Shown here in pieces: positions 1 through 7,984 of a DNA stretch of 64,000 bases. The notes beneath the pieces are model-generated. The model saw only the letters and a list, made by a program, of their open reading frames with translations, made no database searches and was not told the DNA's origin. The stretch lies in contig CAZQSB010000004.1 in assembly GCA_964596015.1 (NCBI GenBank), forward strand, positions 41,239-105,238, given 5' to 3'. This DNA is from WJMD01 sp964596015. GTDB lineage: Bacteria > Joyebacterota > Joyebacteria > Joyebacterales > Joyebacteraceae. Position numbers and translations under genes: made by a program. How positions within the stretch are numbered: the stretch's first letter is position 1; every line of letters begins with the position of its first letter.

Positions 1-271
1 ACGCATCCGGCGCGAGCCCAAGGGCACGAGGACGCTCGATCTGGACCTTCTCATGTACGACGACGTCGAGCTCGACACCGACGAGCTTCGGCTCCCGCAT
101 CCGCGGCTCATCGAGAGGGCCTTCGTTCTGGTCCCGCTGGCCGAGCTGGCCGGCCACATGACCGTGCCCGGAACGGAGCTGAGCGTGCGGGACCATCTGG
201 ACCGCCTGGGCGACGTGGCGTCCGAGATCCGTCGCATCGGCGCCGCGCCGCGCGTCGGCGAACCGGCCTAG
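1..271 (+). CDS. folK: HPPK (folate biosynthesis), C-terminal part
   Basis: This is the end of 6-hydroxymethyl-7,8-dihydropterin pyrophosphokinase, the cytosolic enzyme that activates the pterin before dihydropteroate synthesis. The gene is cut by the window edge, and the open frame begins at base 2. The visible part carries the family signature R-T-L-D-L-D-L-L, whose two aspartates bind magnesium in HPPK, followed by the conserved H-P-R-L...R-x-F-V-L-x-P-L-A-E block. Only about 90 residues are present. It ends 13 bases before the deoxynucleoside kinase gene and probably shares its transcript. Confidence 0.9.
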   Translation, partial: RIRREPKGTRTLDLDLLMYDDVELDTDELRLPHPRLIERAFVLVPLAELAGHMTVPGTELSVRDHLDRLGDVASEIRRIGAAPRVGEPA

Positions 272-284
272 ACCAGGAGAGAGC

Positions 285-929
285 GTGCCGGCGAAGAACT
301 ACGTGGCCATCGAGGGCGTCATCGGGGTGGGAAAGACCACACTCTCCAGGCTTCTGGCGGAGAAGTGGAAGGCGCACCTCAAGCTCGAGGTCGTCGAGGA
401 GAACCCTTTCCTCGCGCAGTTCTACGCTGACATGCGCGGCTACGCGTTCCAGACCCAGCTCTTCTTCCTTCTCTCGAGACACCGCCAGCAGCTGGAACTC
501 AAGCAGTCCGACATGTTCATGGAGCGCGTCGTCGCCGACTACCTCTTCGCGAAGGACCGCATCTTCGCGAACATCACGCTCGACGACAACGAGCTGGCCC
601 TCTACAAACGGCTGGCCGACCTGCTCGAGCGCGACGTCCCGAAGCCGGACGTCGTGGTGTACCTCCAGGCCTCCGACGATGTCCTGATGGAGCGCATCCG
701 GCGCCGCGGCAGGGACTTCGAGCGCGACATGTCGCGCGATTACATCGAAACGCTGAACGAGGCCTACAACTACTTCTTCTTCCACTACACGGACACGCCC
801 CTGATCGTCGTCAACACGAACGACATCGACTTCGTGAAGAGCTCCGCCGACTTCGAGGAGCTGGCGAAGGAGATCGAGGAGCACGACACGGGCACCGCGT
901 ACTACGTCCCGATCGGCACGAGATCCTGA
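285..929 (+). CDS. Deoxynucleoside kinase (dNK/dGK family)
   Basis: This is a cytosolic salvage enzyme that phosphorylates deoxynucleosides with ATP. The 214-residue protein has a P-loop G-V-I-G-V-G-K-T-T at residues 11-19. It also has the E-E-N-P-F substrate-side motif near residue 40, an E-R...D-Y-L-F-x-K-D-R-I-F-A block and an arginine-rich lid (R-I-R-R-R-G-R) near residue 140, in the order usual for the family. The start is GTG at 285, behind a purine-rich GGAGAGAG. Length is typical. Substrate preference (deoxyadenosine, deoxyguanosine or broad) cannot be read from the sequence. It sits between folK and panB in a tightly packed operon. Confidence 0.88.
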   Translation: MPAKNYVAIEGVIGVGKTTLSRLLAEKWKAHLKLEVVEENPFLAQFYADMRGYAFQTQLFFLLSRHRQQLELKQSDMFMERVVADYLFAKDRIFANITLDDNELALYKRLADLLERDVPKPDVVVYLQASDDVLMERIRRRGRDFERDMSRDYIETLNEAYNYFFFHYTDTPLIVVNTNDIDFVKSSADFEELAKEIEEHDTGTAYYVPIGTRS

Positions 930-943
930 GGAACAGAGGCGTC

Positions 944-1753
944 ATGGATCGGAAGAAGCGGACCGCGCCCGGCATCGCGGCCATGAAGCAGTCCGGCCGG
1001 AAGGTGGCGGTGCTGACGGCCTACGACGCCGTCACCGCGCGCCTCGTCGACGAGGCGGGGGTCGACGCCATCCTGGTGGGGGACTCCGCGGCCATGGTGC
1101 TCCTCGGCTACGAGAGCACGCTCCCGGTCACGCTCGAGGAGATGCTGATGCTCACCGCCGCCGTCGCGAGGGCTAAGCCCGCGGCGCTGGTGGTGGGCGA
1201 CCTGCCCTTCATGTCGTATCAGGCGTCCGTCGCAGACGCCGTCCGGAGCGCCGGACGGATGGTCAAGGAAGCCGGGGCGGGCGCCGTCAAGCTCGAGGGC
1301 GGCCGGAAGGTGGCGGAGAAGGTCCGCGCCATCCTCGAGGCCGGCATTCCCGTCATGGGCCACATCGGGCTCACGCCGCAGTCGATCAACGAGTTCGGCG
1401 GGTACCGCGTGCAGGGGAAGACCAGCGACGCGCGCGACCGGCTGATCGAGGACGCGAGGGCGCTCGACGAGGCCGGGTGCTTCTCGATCGTCCTCGAGGC
1501 GATGCCGAGCGCCGCGGGCCGCGCCATCACCGAGGCGGTCAATGTGCCGACCATCGGCATCGGAGCGGGGCCTTTCTGCGACGGCCAGGTGCTCGTCGTG
1601 AACGACATCATCGCCTACACGGACGATGGGCCGAAGCCGCGGTTCGCGCGGGTCTACGGGGACGCAAAGAGCGTCGTCAGAGAGGCCGCGCGCAGGTTCG
1701 TCGAAGACGTGCGCTCAGGCGCCTATCCCTCCGACGGGGAGACCTACGACTGA
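944..1753 (+). CDS. panB: 3-methyl-2-oxobutanoate hydroxymethyltransferase
   Basis: PanB transfers a hydroxymethyl group from 5,10-methylenetetrahydrofolate to 2-oxoisovalerate, the first committed step of pantothenate synthesis. The 269-residue protein shows the family blocks L-T-A-Y-D-A, D-E-A-G-V-D-A-I-L-V-G-D-S, L-P-V-T-L-E-E-M and D-L-P-F-M-S-Y-Q. It also has V-K-L-E-G-G, G-H-I-G-L-T-P-Q and the C-terminal I-G-I-G-A-G-P-F-C-D-G-Q-V-L-V. The metal-binding aspartates and catalytic glutamate lie in these blocks. The stop is one base from the panC start, so the two genes are almost certainly translated from one message. The folate gene folK upstream supplies the cofactor pathway. Confidence 0.97.
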   Translation: MDRKKRTAPGIAAMKQSGRKVAVLTAYDAVTARLVDEAGVDAILVGDSAAMVLLGYESTLPVTLEEMLMLTAAVARAKPAALVVGDLPFMSYQASVADAVRSAGRMVKEAGAGAVKLEGGRKVAEKVRAILEAGIPVMGHIGLTPQSINEFGGYRVQGKTSDARDRLIEDARALDEAGCFSIVLEAMPSAAGRAITEAVNVPTIGIGAGPFCDGQVLVVNDIIAYTDDGPKPRFARVYGDAKSVVREAARRFVEDVRSGAYPSDGETYD

Positions 1754-1754
1754 C

Positions 1755-2612
1755 ATGCGGGTCGTCCACGACATCACCGCCATGGAGCGCCTCGCGCGCG
1801 AGCTCCGCGCGAAGGGAACCCTCGCGCTCGTCCCGACGATGGGCGCGCTCCACGAGGGGCACCTGTCTCTCGTTCGACTGGCGGCGGAGAAGGCCGACGC
1901 CGTCGTCGTGAGCGTGTTCGTCAACCCGACGCAGTTCGGCCCGAACGAAGACTACGAGCGCTATCCGCGCGACGTCGAGCGCGACGCCGCGCTGGCGGAC
2001 GAGGCGGGCGCCGACGTCGTGTTCGCCCCGTCGGTCGAAGCGATGTACCCGCCGGGATTCTCCACGATCGTGCACGTCCGCGACCTGACGGACCGTCTCT
2101 GTGGCTCGTACCGTCCCGGGCATTTCGACGGCGTCACCACCGTCGTGGCGAAGCTCCTCGGCATCGTCCGTCCGGACCTCGCGGTCTTCGGCCAGAAGGA
2201 CGGCCAGCAGGCCTCGGTCATGGAACGAATGGTCGAGGACCTGCATCTCCGCGTCGAGATCGTCCGGGCCCCCACGGTCCGCGAGAGCGACGGCGTGGCG
2301 CTGAGCTCGAGGAACAGGTATCTGTCCGAGGACGAGCGCGCTCGCGCGCGGGTGCTCCCGGGCGCCCTCAGGGTGGCGAGAGAGCAGTACGAGCGCGGCG
2401 AGCGACGCCCGGAGGCGCTTCTCTCGGAGGTCCGCCGGCGCATCGAGGAGGAGCCCGACGTTCGTGTGCAGTACGTCGAGGCGGTCGATTCGAGGACGCT
2501 CGAGCCCGTCGAGAAGCTCGCCGACGGCGTCATGGTCGCCGCGGCGGTCTTCGTGGGCGACACGCGGCTCATCGACAACGTCATTCTCGGCGAGGCGGTC
2601 GACATCGGCTGA
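1755..2612 (+). CDS. panC: Pantothenate synthetase
   Basis: PanC joins pantoate and beta-alanine through an adenylate intermediate. I start it at ATG 1755, one base after the panB stop. The frame stays open further upstream, but that part lies inside panB and does not look like family sequence. The 285-residue product has the nucleotidyl-transferase HIGH-type motif in M-G-A-L-H-E-G-H near residue 35. It continues with V-F-V-N-P-T-Q-F, the G-x-x-R-P-G-H-F-D-G-V-T-T-V-V loop, F-G-Q-K-D-x-Q-Q and the S-S-R-N-R-Y-L motif. Length matches the family. Confidence 0.97.
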   Translation: MRVVHDITAMERLARELRAKGTLALVPTMGALHEGHLSLVRLAAEKADAVVVSVFVNPTQFGPNEDYERYPRDVERDAALADEAGADVVFAPSVEAMYPPGFSTIVHVRDLTDRLCGSYRPGHFDGVTTVVAKLLGIVRPDLAVFGQKDGQQASVMERMVEDLHLRVEIVRAPTVRESDGVALSSRNRYLSEDERARARVLPGALRVAREQYERGERRPEALLSEVRRRIEEEPDVRVQYVEAVDSRTLEPVEKLADGVMVAAAVFVGDTRLIDNVILGEAVDIG

Positions 2613-2639
2613 GCATGCGGACGGGGAGAGGCTGACGGC

Positions 2640-3119
2640 ATGGACAGGATCTGGGCCCCCTGGAGAATGGAGTACCTGATGGCCGAGAAGAGCGACGGGT
2701 GCATCTTCTGCGACAAGCCCGCGGACAACGACGACCGCGCGAGGCTCATCCTGCACCGGTCGGACCGCTCGTTCATCATCATGAACGCCTATCCCTACAA
2801 CAACGGGCATCTGATGGTCGCCCCCTTCCGTCACGTCGGCTCGTTCCAGGAGCTCTCGTCGGAGGAGCGTTCGGACCTCATGGACGAGGTCGCTCTCGCC
2901 GAGTCGCTCATCGAGCGCACCTTCCATCCGCAGGGGATGAACGTCGGCGTGAATCTCGGTGAGTGCGCCGGGGCCGGGGTGGTCGGACATCTCCACGTCC
3001 ACATCGTGCCCAGGTGGACCGGCGACACGAACTTCATGCCCGTGCTGGGCGAGACCCGCGTGATCCCCGAGCTACTTCAGCAGACATACGACAAGCTGGC
3101 AGAGAACCTCGAACGGTAG
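2640..3119 (+). CDS. HIT-domain nucleotide hydrolase/phosphorylase
   Basis: This is a histidine-triad protein of 159 residues, of the kind that hydrolyses or phosphorolyses dinucleoside polyphosphates or related nucleotidyl substrates. The catalytic triad H-L-H-V-H-I-V-P-R-W lies near residues 117-125. The N-terminal R-I-W-A-P-W-R-M-E-Y and C-I-F-C elements are typical of the bacterial Ap4A-phosphorylase-like branch. C23 and C26 of C-I-F-C could bind zinc. The gene follows panC by 27 bases and precedes the LytR_C gene by 7. The exact substrate is not deducible. Confidence 0.88.
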   Translation: MDRIWAPWRMEYLMAEKSDGCIFCDKPADNDDRARLILHRSDRSFIIMNAYPYNNGHLMVAPFRHVGSFQELSSEERSDLMDEVALAESLIERTFHPQGMNVGVNLGECAGAGVVGHLHVHIVPRWTGDTNFMPVLGETRVIPELLQQTYDKLAENLER

Positions 3120-3126
3120 ACTCAAG

Positions 3127-3552
3127 ATGGCGAGACGTCGGAGGAAGAAGCGGAAGCCGGCCTCAGCGGCCTACACGGTGGGCATTCTCGTGCTCCTCGC
3201 GGCGGTCGTGTTCGTCGGCATCACCCTGGCCGGTCTCTTCGAGCCGGCGCCCAGGAAGGTCGGCTCCCAGACGGTGCTCGTCCTGAACGGCTGCGGCGCG
3301 TCCGGGGTGGGGGAGCGGACGGCGCGCGCGCTCCGGGAGCTCGGTTACGACGTCGTCGACTACAGGAACGCCGACAGGTTCGACTACGACGAGACGTTCG
3401 TCGTCGACAGGACCGGCGACTTCGATTCGGCCGTCCGACTGGCCCGTCGCCTCGACCTGGTGCAGGTGATCCAGCAGATTCCCAGGACGCCGCTCGTGGA
3501 CCTCGTTCTCGTTGTGGGAAGCGACTACGGACGCTTTCTCGAGGGGACGTAG
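3127..3552 (+). CDS. LytR C-terminal-domain membrane protein
   Basis: This is a 141-residue protein with a basic N-terminus (R-R-R-R-K-K-R-K) and one membrane segment at about residues 16-37. A single extracytoplasmic LytR_C-type domain follows, recognisable from V-L-V-L-N-G-C-G-x-S-G-V-G-E-R-T-A-R-A-L-R-E-L-G-Y-D-V-V and the terminal V-V-G-S-D-Y-G-R-F. In LytR/CpsA/Psr enzymes this domain follows the catalytic part. Here it stands alone on a membrane anchor with no phosphotransferase domain. Its role is unknown, with envelope association the only reasonable inference. It is the last gene of the folK-panBC run. Confidence 0.8.
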   Translation: MARRRRKKRKPASAAYTVGILVLLAAVVFVGITLAGLFEPAPRKVGSQTVLVLNGCGASGVGERTARALRELGYDVVDYRNADRFDYDETFVVDRTGDFDSAVRLARRLDLVQVIQQIPRTPLVDLVLVVGSDYGRFLEGT

Positions 3553-3581
3553 CAGGCGGCGGCCGGACGGGATGACGGGGC

Positions 3582-3684
3582 CGGACCTGCGGGAGCGCGC
3601 ACCACCGGGAGCGCGCACGCCGGACCTGCCGCAGCGCGCATCACCGGGAGCGCGCACACCGGACCTGCCGCAGCGCGCACAGCC
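3582..3684. repeat. 39-bp tandem repeat in 3' intergenic region
   Basis: Two near-identical 39-bp units start at 3607 and 3646 (GGGAGCGCGCAC...CCGCAGCGCGCA). A truncated copy precedes them from 3582. The units differ at only a few bases. The array lies between the LytR_C stop and the terminator hairpin. No coding role is apparent. Confidence 0.8.
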
Positions 3685-3693
3685 GACCAAGAA

Positions 3694-3722
3694 GAAGGCC
3701 GCGGGAATCTCCCGCGGCCTTC
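3694..3722. terminator. Bidirectional intrinsic terminator
   Basis: A perfect 13-bp stem GAAGGCCGCGGGA / TCCCGCGGCCTTC with the 3-base loop ATC sits between two converging genes, the plus-strand LytR_C gene and the minus-strand PpiD-like gene. The flank downstream on each strand is moderately T-rich (TCAGTCTCTCG on plus, TTCTTGG on minus). This fits termination from both sides. Confidence 0.85.
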
Positions 3723-3760
3723 TCAGTCTCTCGTCGTTTCGAGGCGGCGCTCGCGAGGGC

Positions 3761-5587
3761 CTAGAAATAGAGGTCCCGGAAGTCGTCGATCTCGGCCCCG
3801 TCGCGAAGCCCCTCGAGCCACGCGGCGAAAAGCTCCATCCGCTCGACCTGCACGAGCTGCTGACGGAGCTGTTCCTTCTGCTCTTCGAACGCCTGCTGGT
3901 TGGCGGCCGTCCTGCTCTCGACCCGCAGCACGTAGAACCGTGTGGGTTCGTCCACCTCGACGACGCCGCTCGTCTGTCCCGTTCTCAGGCCGAAAGCCGT
4001 CCCTACGAATGCGTTCTGCTGACCGACGCCGGGGACCGGGTCGCGCCGCGTGAACGGACCTACCTCGCGGACCGTCAGGTCGTGAAGCGCCGCGGCCTCC
4101 TCGAGGCGGTTGCCCGACGCGACCGACTGCTCCACGTCCTCGGCCAGTTGCCTGGCGCGTTCGGCCATGCGCTCCCTCGTGAGGTCGCGGACCGCCGGGT
4201 GCTGGCCGCCTGTCTCCTCGGCCTCCCGGGCCAGCTCATCGTATGTCGGAACGCGGCTCGGCAGCTTCTCGGCCACCTCGAACACGTAGTAGGCGTCCGG
4301 CGTCACGTAGGGACCGAGGATGGTCTCCTCCTCGGAATCGAACGCCATCTTGACGGCCGGCCTGAGACCGCCGATGCCGGGGATCATGCGCCCGTCGGCG
4401 AACGGCTCGGTCGTCCGGACCTCGTAGTTCTTCTCGTCCGCCGCGTCGACGAGCCCCTCGTCGGTGGCAAGTTCGGCGAACTCCGATACCGCCTGTTCGA
4501 CCGCGACGAGCGTCTCCTCGCTGGGGACGACCTCCATCAGGATGTGCCGGGCCTTGACCATCGGTTCGCCGTCCTCGGTCCTCGTGTCCTCCACGAGGAC
4601 GATGTGGTAGCCGAACTCGGTCCGGAACGGGTCGCTGACCTCGCCCTCCTCGAGGGAGAAAGCGACTTCCTCGAACTCCGACACCATCTGACCTCTTCCG
4701 AACCAGCCCAGGTCGCCTCCCTCGGCGCGGCTCGGACCCTCGGAGTAGATGCTGGCGAGCTCGGCGAAGTCCTCGCCCTGGCGGACCGACTCGGCCAGGT
4801 CTGCCAGACGATTCCTCACGTCGGCTTCGTCCTCCTCCGTGGGCTCGCGCCGGAATTCTACGTACTCAAGCACGACCCGCTCGGGGACCTCGTAGTCCCT
4901 GCGGTTGGAGTTGAAGTAGGACCGGGCCTCGTCCTCGGTGGGCGCGAGTCCCTCGCGGTCGATGGTCCTCGGGTCGACGGCGACGTACGACACGGTGGCG
5001 GTCTCGTTCTGCGCCACCCATTCCTGCCAGAGCTCGGCGTCCGTGACGAACGCGCCCGCCTGGATCTCCTGCGTCAGGATCTGCTGCTTCAGCGTGTTCC
5101 GGTACATCTCGGCGATGCCTTCCCACCGCTCCGGGTTGAGCTGGATCTCGCGGTGGTAGAGGTCGAAGCTGAAGTTCCCCTCTTCATCCTGGAAAGCTGG
5201 GGATTCATAGATGAACTGGGGTGGCTGGTTCCACAGTGTGTCGAAGACGTACTGGTCAGGGACGTTGATGCCCAGCCGCTCGATCTCCTGCTGGATGAGC
5301 ACCTCGTTGACGAGCTGGTTCCACGTCTCAGACCTGATGGCCTGGGCCGTTTGCTCATCCACCTCGGTCCCCGTCCTCTGCGCGTACGTCTGGAGGTTCT
5401 GGCGGTACGCCTCGTTGAACTCGCGGTACTCTATCGGCGTGCCTTCGACGCGTCCGATGAGACCACGCTCCGGTCCTCGCTGCGAGCGCTGGAGCCCGCG
5501 CCCCCATGCGGCGAAGATGAAGCCGACGAAGGCAACGACGACGACCCAGAGAAAGGCCTTGGTGTTCTTACGAAGAGCGGCAAGCAT
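3761..5587 (-). CDS. PpiD/SurA-type membrane-anchored peptidyl-prolyl isomerase
   Basis: This is a 608-residue periplasmic folding factor anchored by an N-terminal membrane segment (about residues 12-28, after the short cytosolic M-L-A-A-L-R-K-N-T-K). A SurA/PpiD-type chaperone N-domain follows, then parvulin-type rotamase sequence with A-E-G-G-D-L-G-W-F-G-R-G and F-E-x-x-A-F-S-L-E-E-G-E-V-S-D-P-F-x-T-E-F-G-Y-H-I near residues 280-345. A second parvulin-like segment begins at V-K-A-R-H-I-L-M-E-V. The architecture and length match PpiD, which helps newly exported envelope proteins fold. The start at 5587 is preceded on its strand by GGGAGG. It is transcribed divergently from the EF-G paralogue. 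Confidence 0.9.
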   Translation of the reverse strand: MLAALRKNTKAFLWVVVVAFVGFIFAAWGRGLQRSQRGPERGLIGRVEGTPIEYREFNEAYRQNLQTYAQRTGTEVDEQTAQAIRSETWNQLVNEVLIQQEIERLGINVPDQYVFDTLWNQPPQFIYESPAFQDEEGNFSFDLYHREIQLNPERWEGIAEMYRNTLKQQILTQEIQAGAFVTDAELWQEWVAQNETATVSYVAVDPRTIDREGLAPTEDEARSYFNSNRRDYEVPERVVLEYVEFRREPTEEDEADVRNRLADLAESVRQGEDFAELASIYSEGPSRAEGGDLGWFGRGQMVSEFEEVAFSLEEGEVSDPFRTEFGYHIVLVEDTRTEDGEPMVKARHILMEVVPSEETLVAVEQAVSEFAELATDEGLVDAADEKNYEVRTTEPFADGRMIPGIGGLRPAVKMAFDSEEETILGPYVTPDAYYVFEVAEKLPSRVPTYDELAREAEETGGQHPAVRDLTRERMAERARQLAEDVEQSVASGNRLEEAAALHDLTVREVGPFTRRDPVPGVGQQNAFVGTAFGLRTGQTSGVVEVDEPTRFYVLRVESRTAANQQAFEEQKEQLRQQLVQVERMELFAAWLEGLRDGAEIDDFRDLYF

Positions 5588-5663
5588 CGGGTTCGTGCCT
5601 CCCTGTTGGAAAATCGTATCTCGATGGACGAGCCATGTGAGTAGAGGCCTCGGTCAAACTGCT

Positions 5664-5692
5664 AAAATACCATGCTCTCCCGGGCCGCGCAA
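5664..5692 (-). promoter_or_regulatory. Promoter for the PpiD-like gene
   Basis: Read on the minus strand, TTGCGC (-35, 5687-5692) and TATTTT (-10, 5664-5669) are separated by 17 bases. This places a start site about 70 bases before the gene's ATG. AT-rich hexamers are uncommon in this GC-rich DNA, which strengthens the call. Not experimentally tested. Confidence 0.55.
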
Positions 5693-5712
5693 GCGGAATG
5701 TCCCGTTTCCTG

Positions 5713-5741
5713 TTGACGAAGGGCCCTTGCCTTGGTATCTT
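5713..5741 (+). promoter_or_regulatory. Promoter for the EF-G paralogue
   Basis: TTGACG (5713-5718) and TATCTT (5736-5741) are separated by exactly 17 bases, close to the sigma-70 consensus. The predicted start site leaves an untranslated leader of about 100 bases before ATG 5852. It faces away from the PpiD-gene promoter about 20 bases to the left. Confidence 0.65.
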
Positions 5742-5851
5742 CTAGCGTTTGTTACCGATGGCGCGCGGCGCCGCGGCGCGCACACCAGTACGACCATGAA
5801 TGAGAGAGAATCTGACGGATCCGTACGTGCTTCGCGCTGGAAGGAAGGCAT

Positions 5852-7933
5852 ATGAAGTCACCTGCTCCCGAGAAGATCAGAAACGTCGCCCTGGTGTCGC
5901 ACGGTGGCGCGGGGAAGACGTCGGTCGCTGACGCTCTGTTGTACGCCGGAGGGGCCGTGCCGCGGCTCGGGAAGGTGGATGACGGCTCATCGACGCTGGA
6001 CTATTCCGAAGAGGAGAAGAAGCGTCAGATCACGCTGAGCGTGGGACTCGGTCACTACACCCGGAACGGCATCAAGGTCAACGTGCTCGACTGTCCCGGA
6101 TACGCCGACTTCTACGGCGACGTGCGGGCGGGGCTCCGCGTGGCCGACGCCGCGCTGCTTCTCGTCGCCGCGCCGTCCGGCGTCGAGGTCGGGACCGAGC
6201 TCGTCTGGCAGTTCCTCGAGAGCGCGTCGCTGCCGCGCATCATCTGCATCAGCAAGATGGACAAGGAGCACGCCGACTTCCAGAAGGCAGTGGGCGACTG
6301 CTCCGAGGCCCTCGGCGCGCGGCTCGTGCCGATGGCGCTTCCCATCGGCGCGGCCGGGTCCTTCAAGGGCGTGGTCGACCTCATCTCCGGCACGGCGTGG
6401 ATGGCCGACGGCTCGGGCAAGGTCACGAAGGGCGATGTCCCCGCCGACATGGCCGATCAGGTCGAGGAACTCAAGGGCCAGCTCATCGAGGCCGCGGCCG
6501 AGGCGAACGAGGCCCTGATGGAGAAGTTCTTCGCCGAGGAAGCGCTCACGCCGGACGAGATCCTGAAAGGGCTCCGGCAGGGCGTCATGGCCACGAACAT
6601 CGTCCCGGTGGTTCCGGTCGCCGGGCCGTCGATGGCCGGCATCGAGCAGCTGATGAACCTCATCGAGGGCGTTCTTCCTTCGCCGGCCGACGTCGGTCCG
6701 GAGAAGGGGACGAAGCCGCGCAGCGAGGACGAGGTCGAGGTAGAGCCCAAGCCCGATGGTCCCTTCACCGCGCTCGTGTTCAAGACCGTCGCCGAGCAGC
6801 ACGTCGGGGAGCTGTCGTGCTTCCGCGTGTACTCAGGCGCCGTGTCGTCGGGCGACGACGTGGTCAATACGACGCAGGACGCCGGCGAGCGGATGGGCAC
6901 CGTCTACGCGATGAACGGCCGCGAGCGCGAGGAGATGGAGTCGGTCTCGGCCGGCGACATCGGCGCCGTCGTCAAGCTCAAGCAGACCTCCACCGGAGAC
7001 ACGCTCTGTTCCAAGTCGAATCCCATTGTGCTTCCACCCATCGAGTTCCCGAAGCCGGTCCTCTCGGTCGCGGTCTCGGGCAAGTCGAAGGGCGACGAGG
7101 AGAAGATCACGCGCGGGCTTCAGGCCCTGCATGAGGAGGACCCGACCTTCACGGTCCAGTTCGATCCCGTCATCAAGCAGACCATCATCTCGGGGCTCGG
7201 CGACCTCCATCTCGACGTGATGGTGGACAAGCTGAAGCAGAAGTACGGCGTCGACGTGGACCTCGAGAAGCCGAAGATCCCGTACCGCGAGACCATCAAG
7301 AGCACGGCGAAGGCGGAAGGGAAGTACAAGAAGCAGTCCGGCGGTCGGGGGCAGTTCGGCGTGGCGTGGCTCCGGGTCGAGCCCAACGAGCGGGGCGAGG
7401 GCCTCGAGTTCCTCGACGAGATCGTCGGCGGTTCGATTCCCTCGAAGTTCATCCCGGCGGTTGAGAAGGGCGTTCGTGAGCGGATGGGGCGCGGCATTCT
7501 CGCGGGCTATCCGGTCGTCGACGTCAAGGTGGCCGTTTACGACGGCAAGGTCCATCCGGTCGACTCGTCGGAGATGGCCTTCAAGATGGCCGGTTCGATC
7601 GGCTTCCGCCTGGCCGCGAACGAGGCCCGGCCGGTCATGCTGGAGCCGGTCTATCTCATCACGGTCCGCGTGCCAGACGAGTATCTGGGCGACGTCATGA
7701 GCGATGTGTCGTCGAGGCGGGGCCGCATCAAGGAGACGGCGCAGGAGGGACGCTCACAGGTCGTTCGGGCGTTCGTCCCGCTGGCCGAGCTCTACAAGTA
7801 CTCCACGCACCTTCGTTCTATCACACAGGGGAGAGGCTTCTACGAGCAGGAGTTCTCTCACTACGAGGAAGTGCCCGGCGACGTGCAGGCGAAACTCGTG
7901 GCCGAGGCCGAGCAGGAGACCGAGGAGGAGTAG
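5852..7933 (+). CDS. Elongation factor G paralogue (EF-G-like GTPase)
   Basis: This is a 693-residue translational GTPase with full EF-G domain order: G domain, domain II near residue 300, then domains III-V through the C-terminal V-R-A-F-V-P-L-A-E-L-Y-K-Y-S-T-x-L-R-S-x-T-Q-G-R-G. The G motifs depart from canonical EF-G. G1 is S-H-G-G-A-G-K-T-S rather than A-H-I-D-A-G-K-T-T. G3 is D-C-P-G-Y-A-D-F rather than D-T-P-G-H-V-D-F. G4 is S-K-M-D-K-E. This pattern marks the EF-G-like (EF-G2) branch found beside a normal fusA in many bacteria. A ribosome-linked role is likely, but whether it drives translocation or recycling is unknown. ATG 5852 follows AAGGAAGG. Confidence 0.88.
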   Translation: MKSPAPEKIRNVALVSHGGAGKTSVADALLYAGGAVPRLGKVDDGSSTLDYSEEEKKRQITLSVGLGHYTRNGIKVNVLDCPGYADFYGDVRAGLRVADAALLLVAAPSGVEVGTELVWQFLESASLPRIICISKMDKEHADFQKAVGDCSEALGARLVPMALPIGAAGSFKGVVDLISGTAWMADGSGKVTKGDVPADMADQVEELKGQLIEAAAEANEALMEKFFAEEALTPDEILKGLRQGVMATNIVPVVPVAGPSMAGIEQLMNLIEGVLPSPADVGPEKGTKPRSEDEVEVEPKPDGPFTALVFKTVAEQHVGELSCFRVYSGAVSSGDDVVNTTQDAGERMGTVYAMNGREREEMESVSAGDIGAVVKLKQTSTGDTLCSKSNPIVLPPIEFPKPVLSVAVSGKSKGDEEKITRGLQALHEEDPTFTVQFDPVIKQTIISGLGDLHLDVMVDKLKQKYGVDVDLEKPKIPYRETIKSTAKAEGKYKKQSGGRGQFGVAWLRVEPNERGEGLEFLDEIVGGSIPSKFIPAVEKGVRERMGRGILAGYPVVDVKVAVYDGKVHPVDSSEMAFKMAGSIGFRLAANEARPVMLEPVYLITVRVPDEYLGDVMSDVSSRRGRIKETAQEGRSQVVRAFVPLAELYKYSTHLRSITQGRGFYEQEFSHYEEVPGDVQAKLVAEAEQETEEE

Positions 7934-7984
7934 CCTCGAGGGCCCGAGACCGGGCCCGGCAGGTCTCCTTGCGAGGGGGTGCCG

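Noticed and set aside
3512..5644. Long plus-strand open frame across the PpiD-like gene
   Set aside because: It is antisense to a well-supported foldase, crosses the terminator and tandem repeat, and has no recognisable domain.
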